Assembly (NCBI GenBank): GCA_964541595.1
Contig: CAZIRO010000078.1
Location: forward strand, 1-12,410
Reading direction: 5' to 3'
DNA from: CAZIRO01 sp964541595
Lineage (GTDB): Bacteria > Acidobacteriota > HRBIN11
DNA: 12,410 nt
The position numbers and the translations under genes were made by a program. This document shows positions 1 through 6,121 of this stretch, piece after piece. Under the pieces are notes generated by a model. That model searched no databases and was not told the DNA's origin. It saw only the letters and a list, made by a program, of their open reading frames with translations. Every line of letters begins with the position of its first letter. Positions within the stretch are counted from its first letter, which is position 1.

Positions 1-1
1 C

Positions 2-127
2 ATCCCCTCAACCTGCGGCACCTTTTTCGTCACTTCATTTTGGAAATGGACCACTCAGTCTGCGTGGTTGACGTCGTCAGCAGTTCTGCGGCATTGTATT
101 GCGCTGGAAACCATCGTATGCAGTTGA
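2..127 (+). CDS. Possible 3' end of an upstream gene (partial)
   Basis: This frame is open from the left edge and stops with TGA at 125-127. The stop overlaps the proposed ATG of the next gene (118) by 10 nt, the same overlap length and pattern seen between the second and third genes of the operon (ATGGCGATAA at 2046-2055). About 41 residues are visible and I recognise no family. The alternative is that this stretch is an N-terminal extension of the downstream glycosyltransferase, whose frame is also open back to base 1; third-position G+C does not separate the two frames. The call rests on operon geometry only. Confidence 0.3.
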   Translation: MPSTCGTFFVTSFWKWTTQSAWLTSSAVLRHCIALETIVCS

Positions 128-1068
128 ACCAATTGGGTTTCGATCATGCCGAGCGGTTGCCCATGCCCGATGTGTCGGTGATCATTGCGTCCGTCAACGG
201 CCCCGCTGTGCTCAAGCCGTGTATCGATGCCCTGCTCCATCAACATGGGGACATCCCTGCCGAAATCATCGTTGTGGACGTGACCGGTACCCCGCCCATG
301 ACATCGACCCATCCCGCGGTCACGATCCACTGGATCCCGTGTGCGGACCGGCTGAGTATTCCTGCATTGCGAACGATCGGCCTGGCCCACAGCAAAGGCC
401 GTATCATTGCGATCACGGAAGATCACTGCGTTGCCGACCCGGGATGGATGCAGACGATCGTGTCCACCTTTCAGGCACATCCGGAATGTGGTGTCATCGG
501 CGGTGTGGTGGACAACGGCAGTCGCGACCGGTGGATCGATTGGGCCGTGTTTTTCTGCGAATACGGCCCGTTTATGCCACCACGAACGCGCGGGTACACC
601 CCAATGATTCCCGGCAACAATGTGGCCTATCTGCGAAGCGTCTTTGATACACTGCCTGCCGAAATGCAGTCGGCACTGCGCACGACGTTCTGGGAATCCG
701 CGCTCCATCCCTGGTTGCAACGGCACGGTACCCGGTTCTTCCTGGAACCGAACATGATCGTGTACCACAGGAAACCCTTTGCGTTCGGGTACTATGCACG
801 GCAACGGTACCATTACAGCCGGTATTACGCAGGCACGTTATACAACCGGCGCGGGCGGATGTACGGTTGCTTACGCGCGGTGCTCTCGACCGTACTTCCT
901 CCGGTTCTGACGATACGGATCGTGCGACGCGTATGGCAGAAACGGCGGTACCGACGAGAACTGCTGTACACGCTGCCTCTCATTGCGGCGTTCACTACGA
1001 TCTGGGCATACGGGGAAATGGTCGGCAGTCTGTTCGGAGCGGGAAACAGCCTGCAGTCCATTGAGTGA
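118..1068 (+). CDS. GT2-type glycosyltransferase with C-terminal membrane tail (paralog 1)
   Basis: Predicted GT-A fold glycosyltransferase of family 2, moving a sugar from a nucleotide-sugar donor to a growing glycan at the inner face of the membrane. Seen in the 316-aa protein: the opening strand 'DVSVIIASVNG' (residues 18-28), a second strand 'EIIVVDVTG' (49-57), the acidic motif 'TEDHC' (E101-D102-H103) in the metal and donor-binding position, 'PGNN' (165-168), 'FWES' (191-194) where the acceptor-side acid is expected, and a hydrophobic segment at about 282-300 followed by 'GEMVGSLFGAGNSL'. I chose ATG 118 over TTG 40, ATG 46 and ATG 163 because TGGAAA lies 7 nt upstream and because the acidic motif then falls at residues 101-103, as in the downstream paralog. 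The gene is followed by a 30-nt gap. Donor and acceptor cannot be told from sequence. Confidence 0.85.
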   Translation: MQLNQLGFDHAERLPMPDVSVIIASVNGPAVLKPCIDALLHQHGDIPAEIIVVDVTGTPPMTSTHPAVTIHWIPCADRLSIPALRTIGLAHSKGRIIAITEDHCVADPGWMQTIVSTFQAHPECGVIGGVVDNGSRDRWIDWAVFFCEYGPFMPPRTRGYTPMIPGNNVAYLRSVFDTLPAEMQSALRTTFWESALHPWLQRHGTRFFLEPNMIVYHRKPFAFGYYARQRYHYSRYYAGTLYNRRGRMYGCLRAVLSTVLPPVLTIRIVRRVWQKRRYRRELLYTLPLIAAFTTIWAYGEMVGSLFGAGNSLQSIE

Positions 1069-1098
1069 TCCCCGGTCACCGCCCGTAAGGATACGCAT

Positions 1099-2055
1099 AT
1101 GACACACCTGTCGGATACGATGTCCCAACCGCATGCAGTGCCCGTGTGCTCGATCGTGATCGTCTCCATCCATGGAGAAGATTCCCTGTCCAGGTGTCTG
1201 GAATCCGTGAACACCGTACGCCGGCACGATGTCGCTGTCCCGACAGACGTTTACGTGGTCGGGCACTGGTTTGATCGCCCTCCGGACCGTCTGCGCCATC
1301 GTTACGCCGACGTTCACTGGATCCCGGTGCATGCCCCTGTTCCCCATATGCGTCTCCGGGGCATTCTGCAGACGCGTGGCCGGATCATCGTGCTTCTGGA
1401 AGACGACTGCACATGTGTCCCCGGATGGTTGCATACGATCCGGCAGGTACTGACCGGGGACACAGCCGTCATCGGCGGGACCGTTCAACCGGGACCGTAT
1501 CGATGGCCGTGGGAATGGGCCATGTACTTCTATGAATACAGTCCCGTCATGCCGATTCGGGCATCCGTCCATGACTTCCATCTGAGCGGTGCGCACGTGG
1601 CCTATCATCGCACAGCGCTCATGCATCTGCTTCGGGCATCTGTTCCCGAGAGCACAATAGTTCAAAAGTACGGGTGGTACGAGTTTTTTGTCCACAGCGG
1701 ATTGCGTCGCCTCGGATATCACGGACGTCGGGAGCCGCAACTCGTCGTTCGCCACACGCATTTTCGTTCCTATCGGATCCAACTGCGAGCGGCGTTCCAC
1801 CATGGACGCGCATTTGCCGGCATTCGCGCCGAACAGATGTCCATGGGACAACGCATTCTGCGGACTGTCCTCGCCGGCGGACTCCCGGTACTGCGGATCC
1901 TGCGCATCGCACGTCGGACCCGGTCGAACACGCGCTATCTGCTGCGGTTTGTCCTGGCCTTACCATGGCTGGTCCCGCTCGTTCTGATGTGGTCGATCGG
2001 GGAGGGGCTGGGATTCTTCCTGGGACCCGGACGGAGTTTACTTCAATGGCGATAA
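1099..2055 (+). CDS. GT2-type glycosyltransferase with C-terminal membrane tail (paralog 2)
   Basis: A 318-aa paralog of the preceding gene, collinear along its whole length. It has the opening strand 'CSIVIVSIHG' (17-26), 'GRIIVLLEDDC' with acidic triplet E101-D102-D103, 'PGW' (108-110), 'VIGGTV' (124-129), 'YEFF' (194-197) at the acceptor-acid region, a hydrophobic segment at about 285-300, and the tail 'GEGLGFFLGPGRSL' (301-314). The shared tail marks a subgroup of membrane-associated GT2 enzymes; the GT2 call follows from the fold motifs. A good Shine-Dalgarno (AAGGA, 1087-1091) sits 7 nt before the ATG. Its TAA overlaps the next gene by 10 nt (ATGGCGATAA), suggesting translational coupling. 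The pair probably arose by tandem duplication and may add successive sugars; substrates are unknown. Confidence 0.85.
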   Translation: MTHLSDTMSQPHAVPVCSIVIVSIHGEDSLSRCLESVNTVRRHDVAVPTDVYVVGHWFDRPPDRLRHRYADVHWIPVHAPVPHMRLRGILQTRGRIIVLLEDDCTCVPGWLHTIRQVLTGDTAVIGGTVQPGPYRWPWEWAMYFYEYSPVMPIRASVHDFHLSGAHVAYHRTALMHLLRASVPESTIVQKYGWYEFFVHSGLRRLGYHGRREPQLVVRHTHFRSYRIQLRAAFHHGRAFAGIRAEQMSMGQRILRTVLAGGLPVLRILRIARRTRSNTRYLLRFVLALPWLVPLVLMWSIGEGLGFFLGPGRSLLQWR

Positions 2056-3266
2056 CCATTGGAATCGACGGCAACTGCTGGATCAACCCGCGGGGATACG
2101 GACGGTTCACCCGGGAACTGGTCCGCGCATTGCTGGAAATCGATCGATACAACCGGTACGTGCTCTTTCTCGATCAGCCCACTGCCGCACAGGCTCACGA
2201 CCTGCCCGTGCACACGCACGTGCGGATCGTGACCGTCCCGACCCGCGCAGCAGCGGCAGCAGCGGCGTCCGCGTGGGGGCACCGGTCGCTGCGTGACCTG
2301 TGGGCCATGCGCCGCGCCGTGGCTCGATGGAACGGTCGTATGGACGTATTCTTTTTCCCATCGGTATATACGTTCTTTCCGATTCGTACCCGTGCACGGG
2401 TCGTCGTGACGATTCACGATACGCTACCCGAGCACCTGACCGATCTCGTGTTTCCGCATCGACGGGCACGCTGGTTCTGGAAGTGGAAAGTCGCCTGGGC
2501 CATCCGATGTGCAGACGTCGTGGCCGCGGTATCCTGGACGAGCCGTTACGACTTGATGCGTCGATGGAACCTCGCTGAAACCCAAACCGTGGTCATCCCG
2601 GACGGTGTGAGTGCGGTATTTCAGCCTGTGACCGACCCACAGCGGTTGACCGCAGGGAAACGCCGATACGGTATTCCGCTCGACGTTCCTTACTTTCTCT
2701 ATGTCGGAGGGTTGAACCCTCATAAGAATATCACCGGACTGCTCCGTGCGTTTGCAGGGATTGCATTACGATTCCCGAACGTCCACCTTGTACTGGTGGG
2801 CCCCCATGACCGGGACGTGTTTTACGCGCAAACTCTCCCATTCCCCCGATCCGGACAGGAAAATGCATGGACGGCCCGCGTCATCCGGGCGGGTTTTGTT
2901 TCCGACGCCGATCTCGCATGCCTGTACAGCGGCGCCGTTGCCTGTGTGATGCCTTCCTATGGGGAAGGGTTCGGTTTGCCGGCCGTCGAATCCATGGCGT
3001 GTGGCACCCCGGTGATCGCCAGCCGGGCAGGGGCGCTTCCGGAGGTCGTTCGGGACGCCGGTCTGTATTTCGATCCGTACCGTCCGGACGAACTCGCAAT
3101 GTGTATGGAACGTCTCCTGTTGCAACCCGACCTGCGCCGGGTACTCGGCCGCAGGGGGATCCACCGCGCACGCGCATACACGTGGACGCAATCCGCGCAA
3201 TGCGCACTGGAGGTCTTCGCCCGCCTTGCATCCGGAGTCGAACAGGTATGCGGTTCTGTATGGTGA
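2046..3266 (+). CDS. GT4-type glycosyltransferase (GT-B fold)
   Basis: Predicted retaining glycosyltransferase of family 4, acting in the cytoplasm on a lipid- or protein-linked glycan. In the 406-aa protein the N-terminal Rossmann half starts 'ITIGIDG' (3-9) with the glycine-bearing 'NPRGYGRFTREL' loop (14-25). 'VVTIHDTLPE' (120-129) and 'VIPDGV' (183-188) follow, then the C-terminal donor-binding half 'YVGGLNPHKN' (219-228) and the E-x7-E motif 'EGFGLPAVE' (307-315) with 'CGTPVIAS' behind it. The usual GT4 length is 350-420 aa, so it looks complete. ATG 2046 is chosen although the frame is open further upstream, because the Rossmann strand begins there and GGAG (2033-2036) is 9 nt upstream. 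It overlaps the preceding gene by 10 nt and the next by 19 nt. An alanine run (68-74) is a low-complexity loop. Confidence 0.9.
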   Translation: MAITIGIDGNCWINPRGYGRFTRELVRALLEIDRYNRYVLFLDQPTAAQAHDLPVHTHVRIVTVPTRAAAAAAASAWGHRSLRDLWAMRRAVARWNGRMDVFFFPSVYTFFPIRTRARVVVTIHDTLPEHLTDLVFPHRRARWFWKWKVAWAIRCADVVAAVSWTSRYDLMRRWNLAETQTVVIPDGVSAVFQPVTDPQRLTAGKRRYGIPLDVPYFLYVGGLNPHKNITGLLRAFAGIALRFPNVHLVLVGPHDRDVFYAQTLPFPRSGQENAWTARVIRAGFVSDADLACLYSGAVACVMPSYGEGFGLPAVESMACGTPVIASRAGALPEVVRDAGLYFDPYRPDELAMCMERLLLQPDLRRVLGRRGIHRARAYTWTQSAQCALEVFARLASGVEQVCGSVW

Positions 3267-4462
3267 CCACGTTCTATCCACCCTATCATTTCGGCGGTGA
3301 TGCTGTGTTTCTGTACCATCTGGTCTGCGCACTTGCACGCCGCGGCCATCAGATCGATGTGGTGCACTGCACGGACGCGTATCGGATCGTCCGTGGGAAT
3401 GCTACCCCCCAGGGACCGCCACTGCCCCATCCACCGGGCGTACGGATCCACGCCCTGCGCAGTCGATGGAGGTGGTTGTCGCCGCTGATCACGCACCAGA
3501 CCGGACACCCGGGACCCAAGACGCGACAACTGCGTCACATCCTGGAAGGGACCCCGTATGATGTGATCCATTTTCACAACACTTCCCTGATCGGGCCGGC
3601 CGCACTGCGTTACGGGAACGCAGTGAAACTGTATACCCTGCATGAACACTGGCTGGTCTGTCCCCTGAGTGTCCTGTGGAAGATGAACCGCCGGCCCTGT
3701 GATCGACCCCGGTGCATCCCGTGTACCCTGTATGCCGGTCGGCCACCGCAATTGTGGCGGTATACACGATTACTGCACCACTGGCTGCGTGCTGTGGACG
3801 CTTTTATCGCACCCAGCGCGTTTACCATTGCACAACACCGTGCACGCGGGTTTTCACCGGAATGTCCCGTCGTGCATATCCCGTATTTTGTTCCGGAACC
3901 CCCGACGAGGGGCTTTTCACATGCGCCGCATCCGCGACCGTATTTTCTCTATGTGGGTCGTCTGGAAAGAATGAAAGGGGTGGACATACTCATTCAGGTG
4001 TTCCGAACGTATCGACAGTGCGACCTGATCATCATCGGAGACGGCTCGGAACGGGAACGGCTGCAGGCCTTAACACGTGAACTGCCGCACGTGCACATGC
4101 GCGGATACGTACCCCCACACGACCTGTACGCATACTATCGCAACGCATGCGCATTGATCGTCCCTTCGATCGGGTATGAAACGTTCGGCATCGTCATTCT
4201 GGAAGCATACACCCAGCGTACCCCGGTGATCGCCCATCGCATCGGTGCACTGCCGGAAATCATCCAGCGCAGTCGAGGCGGATTACTCTACGATTCGCCG
4301 AACGAACTTGTGAACGCCATGGAAACACTCCGCACCCGTCCGGATATCCGCAATACCCTGGGCGCACAGGGATATGCGGCGTACCGGGCGTACTGGACCC
4401 CGGAGGTTCACCTACAAAAATACCTGACATTCATTGCCGATCTTCAATACCACCGGAGCTGA
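3248..4462 (+). CDS. GT4-type glycosyltransferase with four-cysteine insert; 3' end remodelled by a MITE
   Basis: Predicted GT-B fold, family 4 glycosyltransferase of 404 aa. The N-terminal 'FYPPYHFGGDAVFLYHL' (9-25) is the typical glycine-rich acceptor-side loop. The donor half holds 'FLYVGRLERMKGVD' (233-246) and the E-x7-E motif 'ETFGIVILE' (311-319) followed by 'RTPVIAH'. Between the halves a cysteine cluster (C138, C151, C156, C159) follows 'LHEHWLV' and may bind a metal or form a structural loop; such inserts occur in a subset of GT4 enzymes. ATG 3248 has GGAG 10 nt upstream and overlaps the previous gene by 19 nt. The stop TGA at 4460-4462 lies inside the terminal repeat of an inserted element. 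Removing the element and one target copy would extend the frame to a TGA at 4742-4744, giving about 416 aa and a 28-nt overlap with the oxidoreductase gene. Confidence 0.9.
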   Translation: MRFCMVTTFYPPYHFGGDAVFLYHLVCALARRGHQIDVVHCTDAYRIVRGNATPQGPPLPHPPGVRIHALRSRWRWLSPLITHQTGHPGPKTRQLRHILEGTPYDVIHFHNTSLIGPAALRYGNAVKLYTLHEHWLVCPLSVLWKMNRRPCDRPRCIPCTLYAGRPPQLWRYTRLLHHWLRAVDAFIAPSAFTIAQHRARGFSPECPVVHIPYFVPEPPTRGFSHAPHPRPYFLYVGRLERMKGVDILIQVFRTYRQCDLIIIGDGSERERLQALTRELPHVHMRGYVPPHDLYAYYRNACALIVPSIGYETFGIVILEAYTQRTPVIAHRIGALPEIIQRSRGGLLYDSPNELVNAMETLRTRPDIRNTLGAQGYAAYRAYWTPEVHLQKYLTFIADLQYHRS

Positions 4463-4696
4463 GATCGGGACAGGAAATGAGACAGGGGACCCCACCGGAT
4501 CCACAGGAGTGCCGGTGGCCACCGGTCTCAGGTCCCGGGTGTCGGGTCCCAGGTCTCCGGTCCCAGGTGTCGGGTATTCAGGTGTCAGGTATCCGGAACG
4601 GAAGACAGGAGACAGGGGACGGGGCATCCCATGGGCCGGGGACATCGCATGGCCGCATGGGCACCCACGGCATCCCATGGCCTGTCCCGATTTCAG
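4459..4696 (+). mobile_element. MITE-like element, copy 1 (238 bp)
   Basis: Non-coding element with 16-bp terminal inverted repeats: left CTGAGATCGGGACAGG (4459-4474) and right CCTGTCCCGATTTCAG (4681-4696), 15 of 16 matching. It is flanked by a perfect 8-bp direct repeat CACCGGAG (4451-4458 and 4697-4704), as expected of a transposition target duplication. Inside are a 14-bp perfect palindrome CCGGTGGCCACCGG (4512-4525), a degenerate heptanucleotide array (4524-4594), and a 29-nt core (4642-4670) bracketed by two copies of GGCATCCCATGG (4623-4634, 4669-4680). It carries no transposase and is too short to do so, so it would need one in trans. Copy 2 at 5919-6095 matches it in reverse orientation. 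I cannot assign the parent IS family; an 8-bp duplication fits several. Confidence 0.85.
4524..4594 (+). repeat. Degenerate heptanucleotide array GGTNNCN, about 10 units
   Basis: Tandem 7-mers read in order: GGTCTCA, GGTCCCG, GGTGTCG, GGTCCCA, GGTCTCC, GGTCCCA, GGTGTCG, GGTATTCA (8 nt), GGTGTCA, GGTATCC. A related purine-rich run (GGAAGACA, GGAGACA, GGGGACG) follows at about 4600-4622. The array lies inside MITE copy 1. Copy 2 has only four GGTNNCN units, so unit number varies between copies. The regular GG or GGG steps might support unusual DNA or RNA structure, but this is not shown. Confidence 0.75.
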
Positions 4697-4716
4697 CACC
4701 GGAGGCGTCCATCACC

Positions 4717-5766
4717 ATGCAACGACCGATCCGTGTTGCCGTGATCGGCTGCGGGATGATGGGGACACTGCGGGCCGCCGCCGTTCGGCAAACGCCCGAA
4801 ACCCATCTGCAAGTGGTCTGTGATGCGGTTGCGAACCGCGCCCGAACGGTCGCGACACGTTATCAATGCAATGCGCATACCGACTGGCGTCAGGTTGTGC
4901 AACGGGACGATGTGGACCTCGTCATCGTCTCCACGCCCAACCACACGCACGCGGAAATCGCCATTGCGGCCATGCAGTGGGGCAAACACGTCCTCTGTGA
5001 AAAACCCCTGGCGCGAACGGTCGATGAATGCGTACAGATGGTCGCATGTGCGCATCAGCACAACGTGTACCTGATGGTGGGAATGAATCACCGATACTAT
5101 CCCGCCGTACAACGGGCCCACCACTGGTTCACCACCGGTGATATCGGCCAGCCGCTCACATTTCATGGATGGATCGGACACATGATGTCCCCCGATCCCC
5201 ACAAAGACTGGATCGTCCGAAGCGCACAGTCCGGTGGGGGCACACTGATCGACAACGGCATCCATCTGATCGATCTCGTTCGCTGGCACCTCGGGGAGAT
5301 CGTCGCCGTACAGGGCGCGATCGCCACGCATCGCCTGCCCGATCCGACCTGTGACGAACAGGCTGTGGCTGTGCTGTACACCGCAACAGGGCACTGGGCC
5401 ACCATTCGTTCCAGCTGGACTGCATGGCGCGGGTACCATTTCGGTTATCAGGTGGTCGGCACGCGGGGCATGATCGAAGTGCGATACCCGCCCATGTGGG
5501 CCGCAATGCGGTATCGCAAATCTGGTGGCGAAAGGATATACCGCAAACTCGCACCGTTCCTGCGCGTTCAGATCAACGAATGGCTGCGAAGTTACCGCTG
5601 GACTACAGTCCAGACGTTCATCCAGGAGATCCGCACAATGTGCCGCGCGATACGGGAAGGGCATCCACCCCATCCGGACGGCAGGGACGGACTGCAGGTT
5701 CTGCGGATCATCGAGGCGATTTACACATCCGCACAGACCCGGCAAACCGTGACGATCGACACCTGA
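4717..5766 (+). CDS. Gfo/Idh/MocA-family NAD(P)-dependent oxidoreductase
   Basis: Predicted cytoplasmic sugar (often UDP-sugar or inositol) dehydrogenase or related oxidoreductase, 349 aa, the usual family length. The N-terminal Rossmann domain has 'VAVIGCGMMG' (7-16) for dinucleotide binding, 'STPNHTHAE' (72-80) and the family signature 'CEKPLA' (94-99, E95-K96-P97). The C-terminal domain has 'GGGTLIDNGIHLID' (173-186), in which D179 and H183 are the usual catalytic pair region. ATG 4717 is chosen because the Rossmann strand starts at once and GGAGG (4701-4705) lies 11 nt upstream; that site is partly formed by the target duplication of the inserted MITE. Coming after four glycosyltransferases, a role in making or modifying a sugar donor for the same glycan is likely, but the substrate cannot be read from sequence. 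Confidence 0.9.
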   Translation: MQRPIRVAVIGCGMMGTLRAAAVRQTPETHLQVVCDAVANRARTVATRYQCNAHTDWRQVVQRDDVDLVIVSTPNHTHAEIAIAAMQWGKHVLCEKPLARTVDECVQMVACAHQHNVYLMVGMNHRYYPAVQRAHHWFTTGDIGQPLTFHGWIGHMMSPDPHKDWIVRSAQSGGGTLIDNGIHLIDLVRWHLGEIVAVQGAIATHRLPDPTCDEQAVAVLYTATGHWATIRSSWTAWRGYHFGYQVVGTRGMIEVRYPPMWAAMRYRKSGGERIYRKLAPFLRVQINEWLRSYRWTTVQTFIQEIRTMCRAIREGHPPHPDGRDGLQVLRIIEAIYTSAQTRQTVTIDT

Positions 5767-5812
5767 ACGGTACCGTAAAATACCTCCACGGGTGCTTCAG
5801 AGTCGTTTCCTG

Positions 5813-5846
5813 ATCCCGGACACCGCGCCGGTGGTGTTGCAGGGAT
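5813..5846 (+). other. Weak stem-loop in the gap after the oxidoreductase gene
   Basis: The gap 5767-6121 (355 nt) holds this stem-loop, a candidate promoter and MITE copy 2, and nothing else I recognise. The stem-loop pairs ATCCC (5813-5817) with GGGAT (5842-5846) and, inside, ACACC (5820-5824) with GGTGT (5833-5837). No T-run follows, so it is not a convincing intrinsic terminator, although it is in the right place to end the glycosyltransferase operon. Confidence 0.25.
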
Positions 5847-5896
5847 AACCGAATCAAGTGTGCCCAGTTGTGATACATGGTATACGGAATTTTATG

Positions 5897-5902
5897 TATA
5901 AT
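5897..5902 (+). promoter_or_regulatory. Candidate -10 element (TATAAT) of the SLH-protein gene
   Basis: A consensus TATAAT lies in a short AT-rich patch (about 5880-5905) that stands out in a G+C-rich window. No good -35 is found at 16-18 bp; TTGTGA at 5868-5873 is 23 bp away, which is too far. Transcription would start near 5908-5910, right beside the insertion site of MITE copy 2. Before the insertion this -10 would have lain about 34 nt ahead of the ATG at 6122, a normal leader. Confidence 0.4.
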
Positions 5903-5918
5903 ATCCATCGATCCCGAT

Positions 5919-6095
5919 CTGGGATCGGGACGGGAAATGGGACCCGTGGGTGCCCATGCGGCCATGCGATGTTCCCGTCCCCTGTCTTCCGTCTCCCGTC
6001 CCGGACACCGGACACCCGGGACCTGGGACCGGTGACCACCGGCATACCTGTGGATCCGGTGGTTCCCCTGTCCCGTTTGCCTGTTTCGATCTCAG
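5919..6095 (-). mobile_element. MITE-like element, copy 2 (177 bp), inverted relative to copy 1
   Basis: The ends are CTGGGATCGGGACGGG (5919-5934) and CCTGTTTCGATCTCAG (6080-6095). The reverse complement of the latter, CTGAGATCGAAACAGG, differs from the copy 1 left end at two positions. A perfect 8-bp direct repeat ATCCCGAT flanks it (5911-5918 and 6096-6103). Reverse-complemented, it aligns with copy 1: a 29-nt identical block (5944-5972 versus 4642-4670), a 15-nt identical block (6047-6061 versus 4493-4507), the CCGGTG..CACCGG palindrome (6029-6042), and four heptanucleotide units (6003-6030) instead of ten. It lacks the GGCATCCCATGG brackets of copy 1. It sits between the candidate promoter and the ribosome-binding site of the SLH-protein gene, so it would be transcribed as leader RNA. 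Confidence 0.85.
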
Positions 6096-6121
6096 ATCCC
6101 GATCAAAAAAGAGAGGACAGC

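Noticed and set aside
40..117. TTG 40 or ATG 46 as the start of the first GT2 gene
   Set aside because: No properly spaced ribosome-binding site. ATG 118 gives the same length and motif positions as the paralog at 1099. Not fully excluded, since the frame is open to the left edge.
871..1851. Long antisense open frames (also 4693-5745 and 10613-11674 on the minus strand)
   Set aside because: They lie opposite well-supported genes, are rich in Arg, His and Pro as expected of antisense shadows in G+C-rich DNA, and match no family I recognise.
4524..4594. CRISPR-like array
   Set aside because: The units are 7 nt, contiguous and degenerate, with no spacers, and they sit within a transposon-like element.
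5767..5860. Intrinsic terminator after the oxidoreductase gene
   Set aside because: Weak pairings exist (5769-5784 and 5813-5846) but no T-run follows either.
4459..6095. Composite transposon: two inverted elements carrying the oxidoreductase gene as cargo
   Set aside because: Each element has its own, different 8-bp target duplication. A composite unit moving as one would share a single duplication at the outer ends (4451 and 6103), and those flanks do not match.
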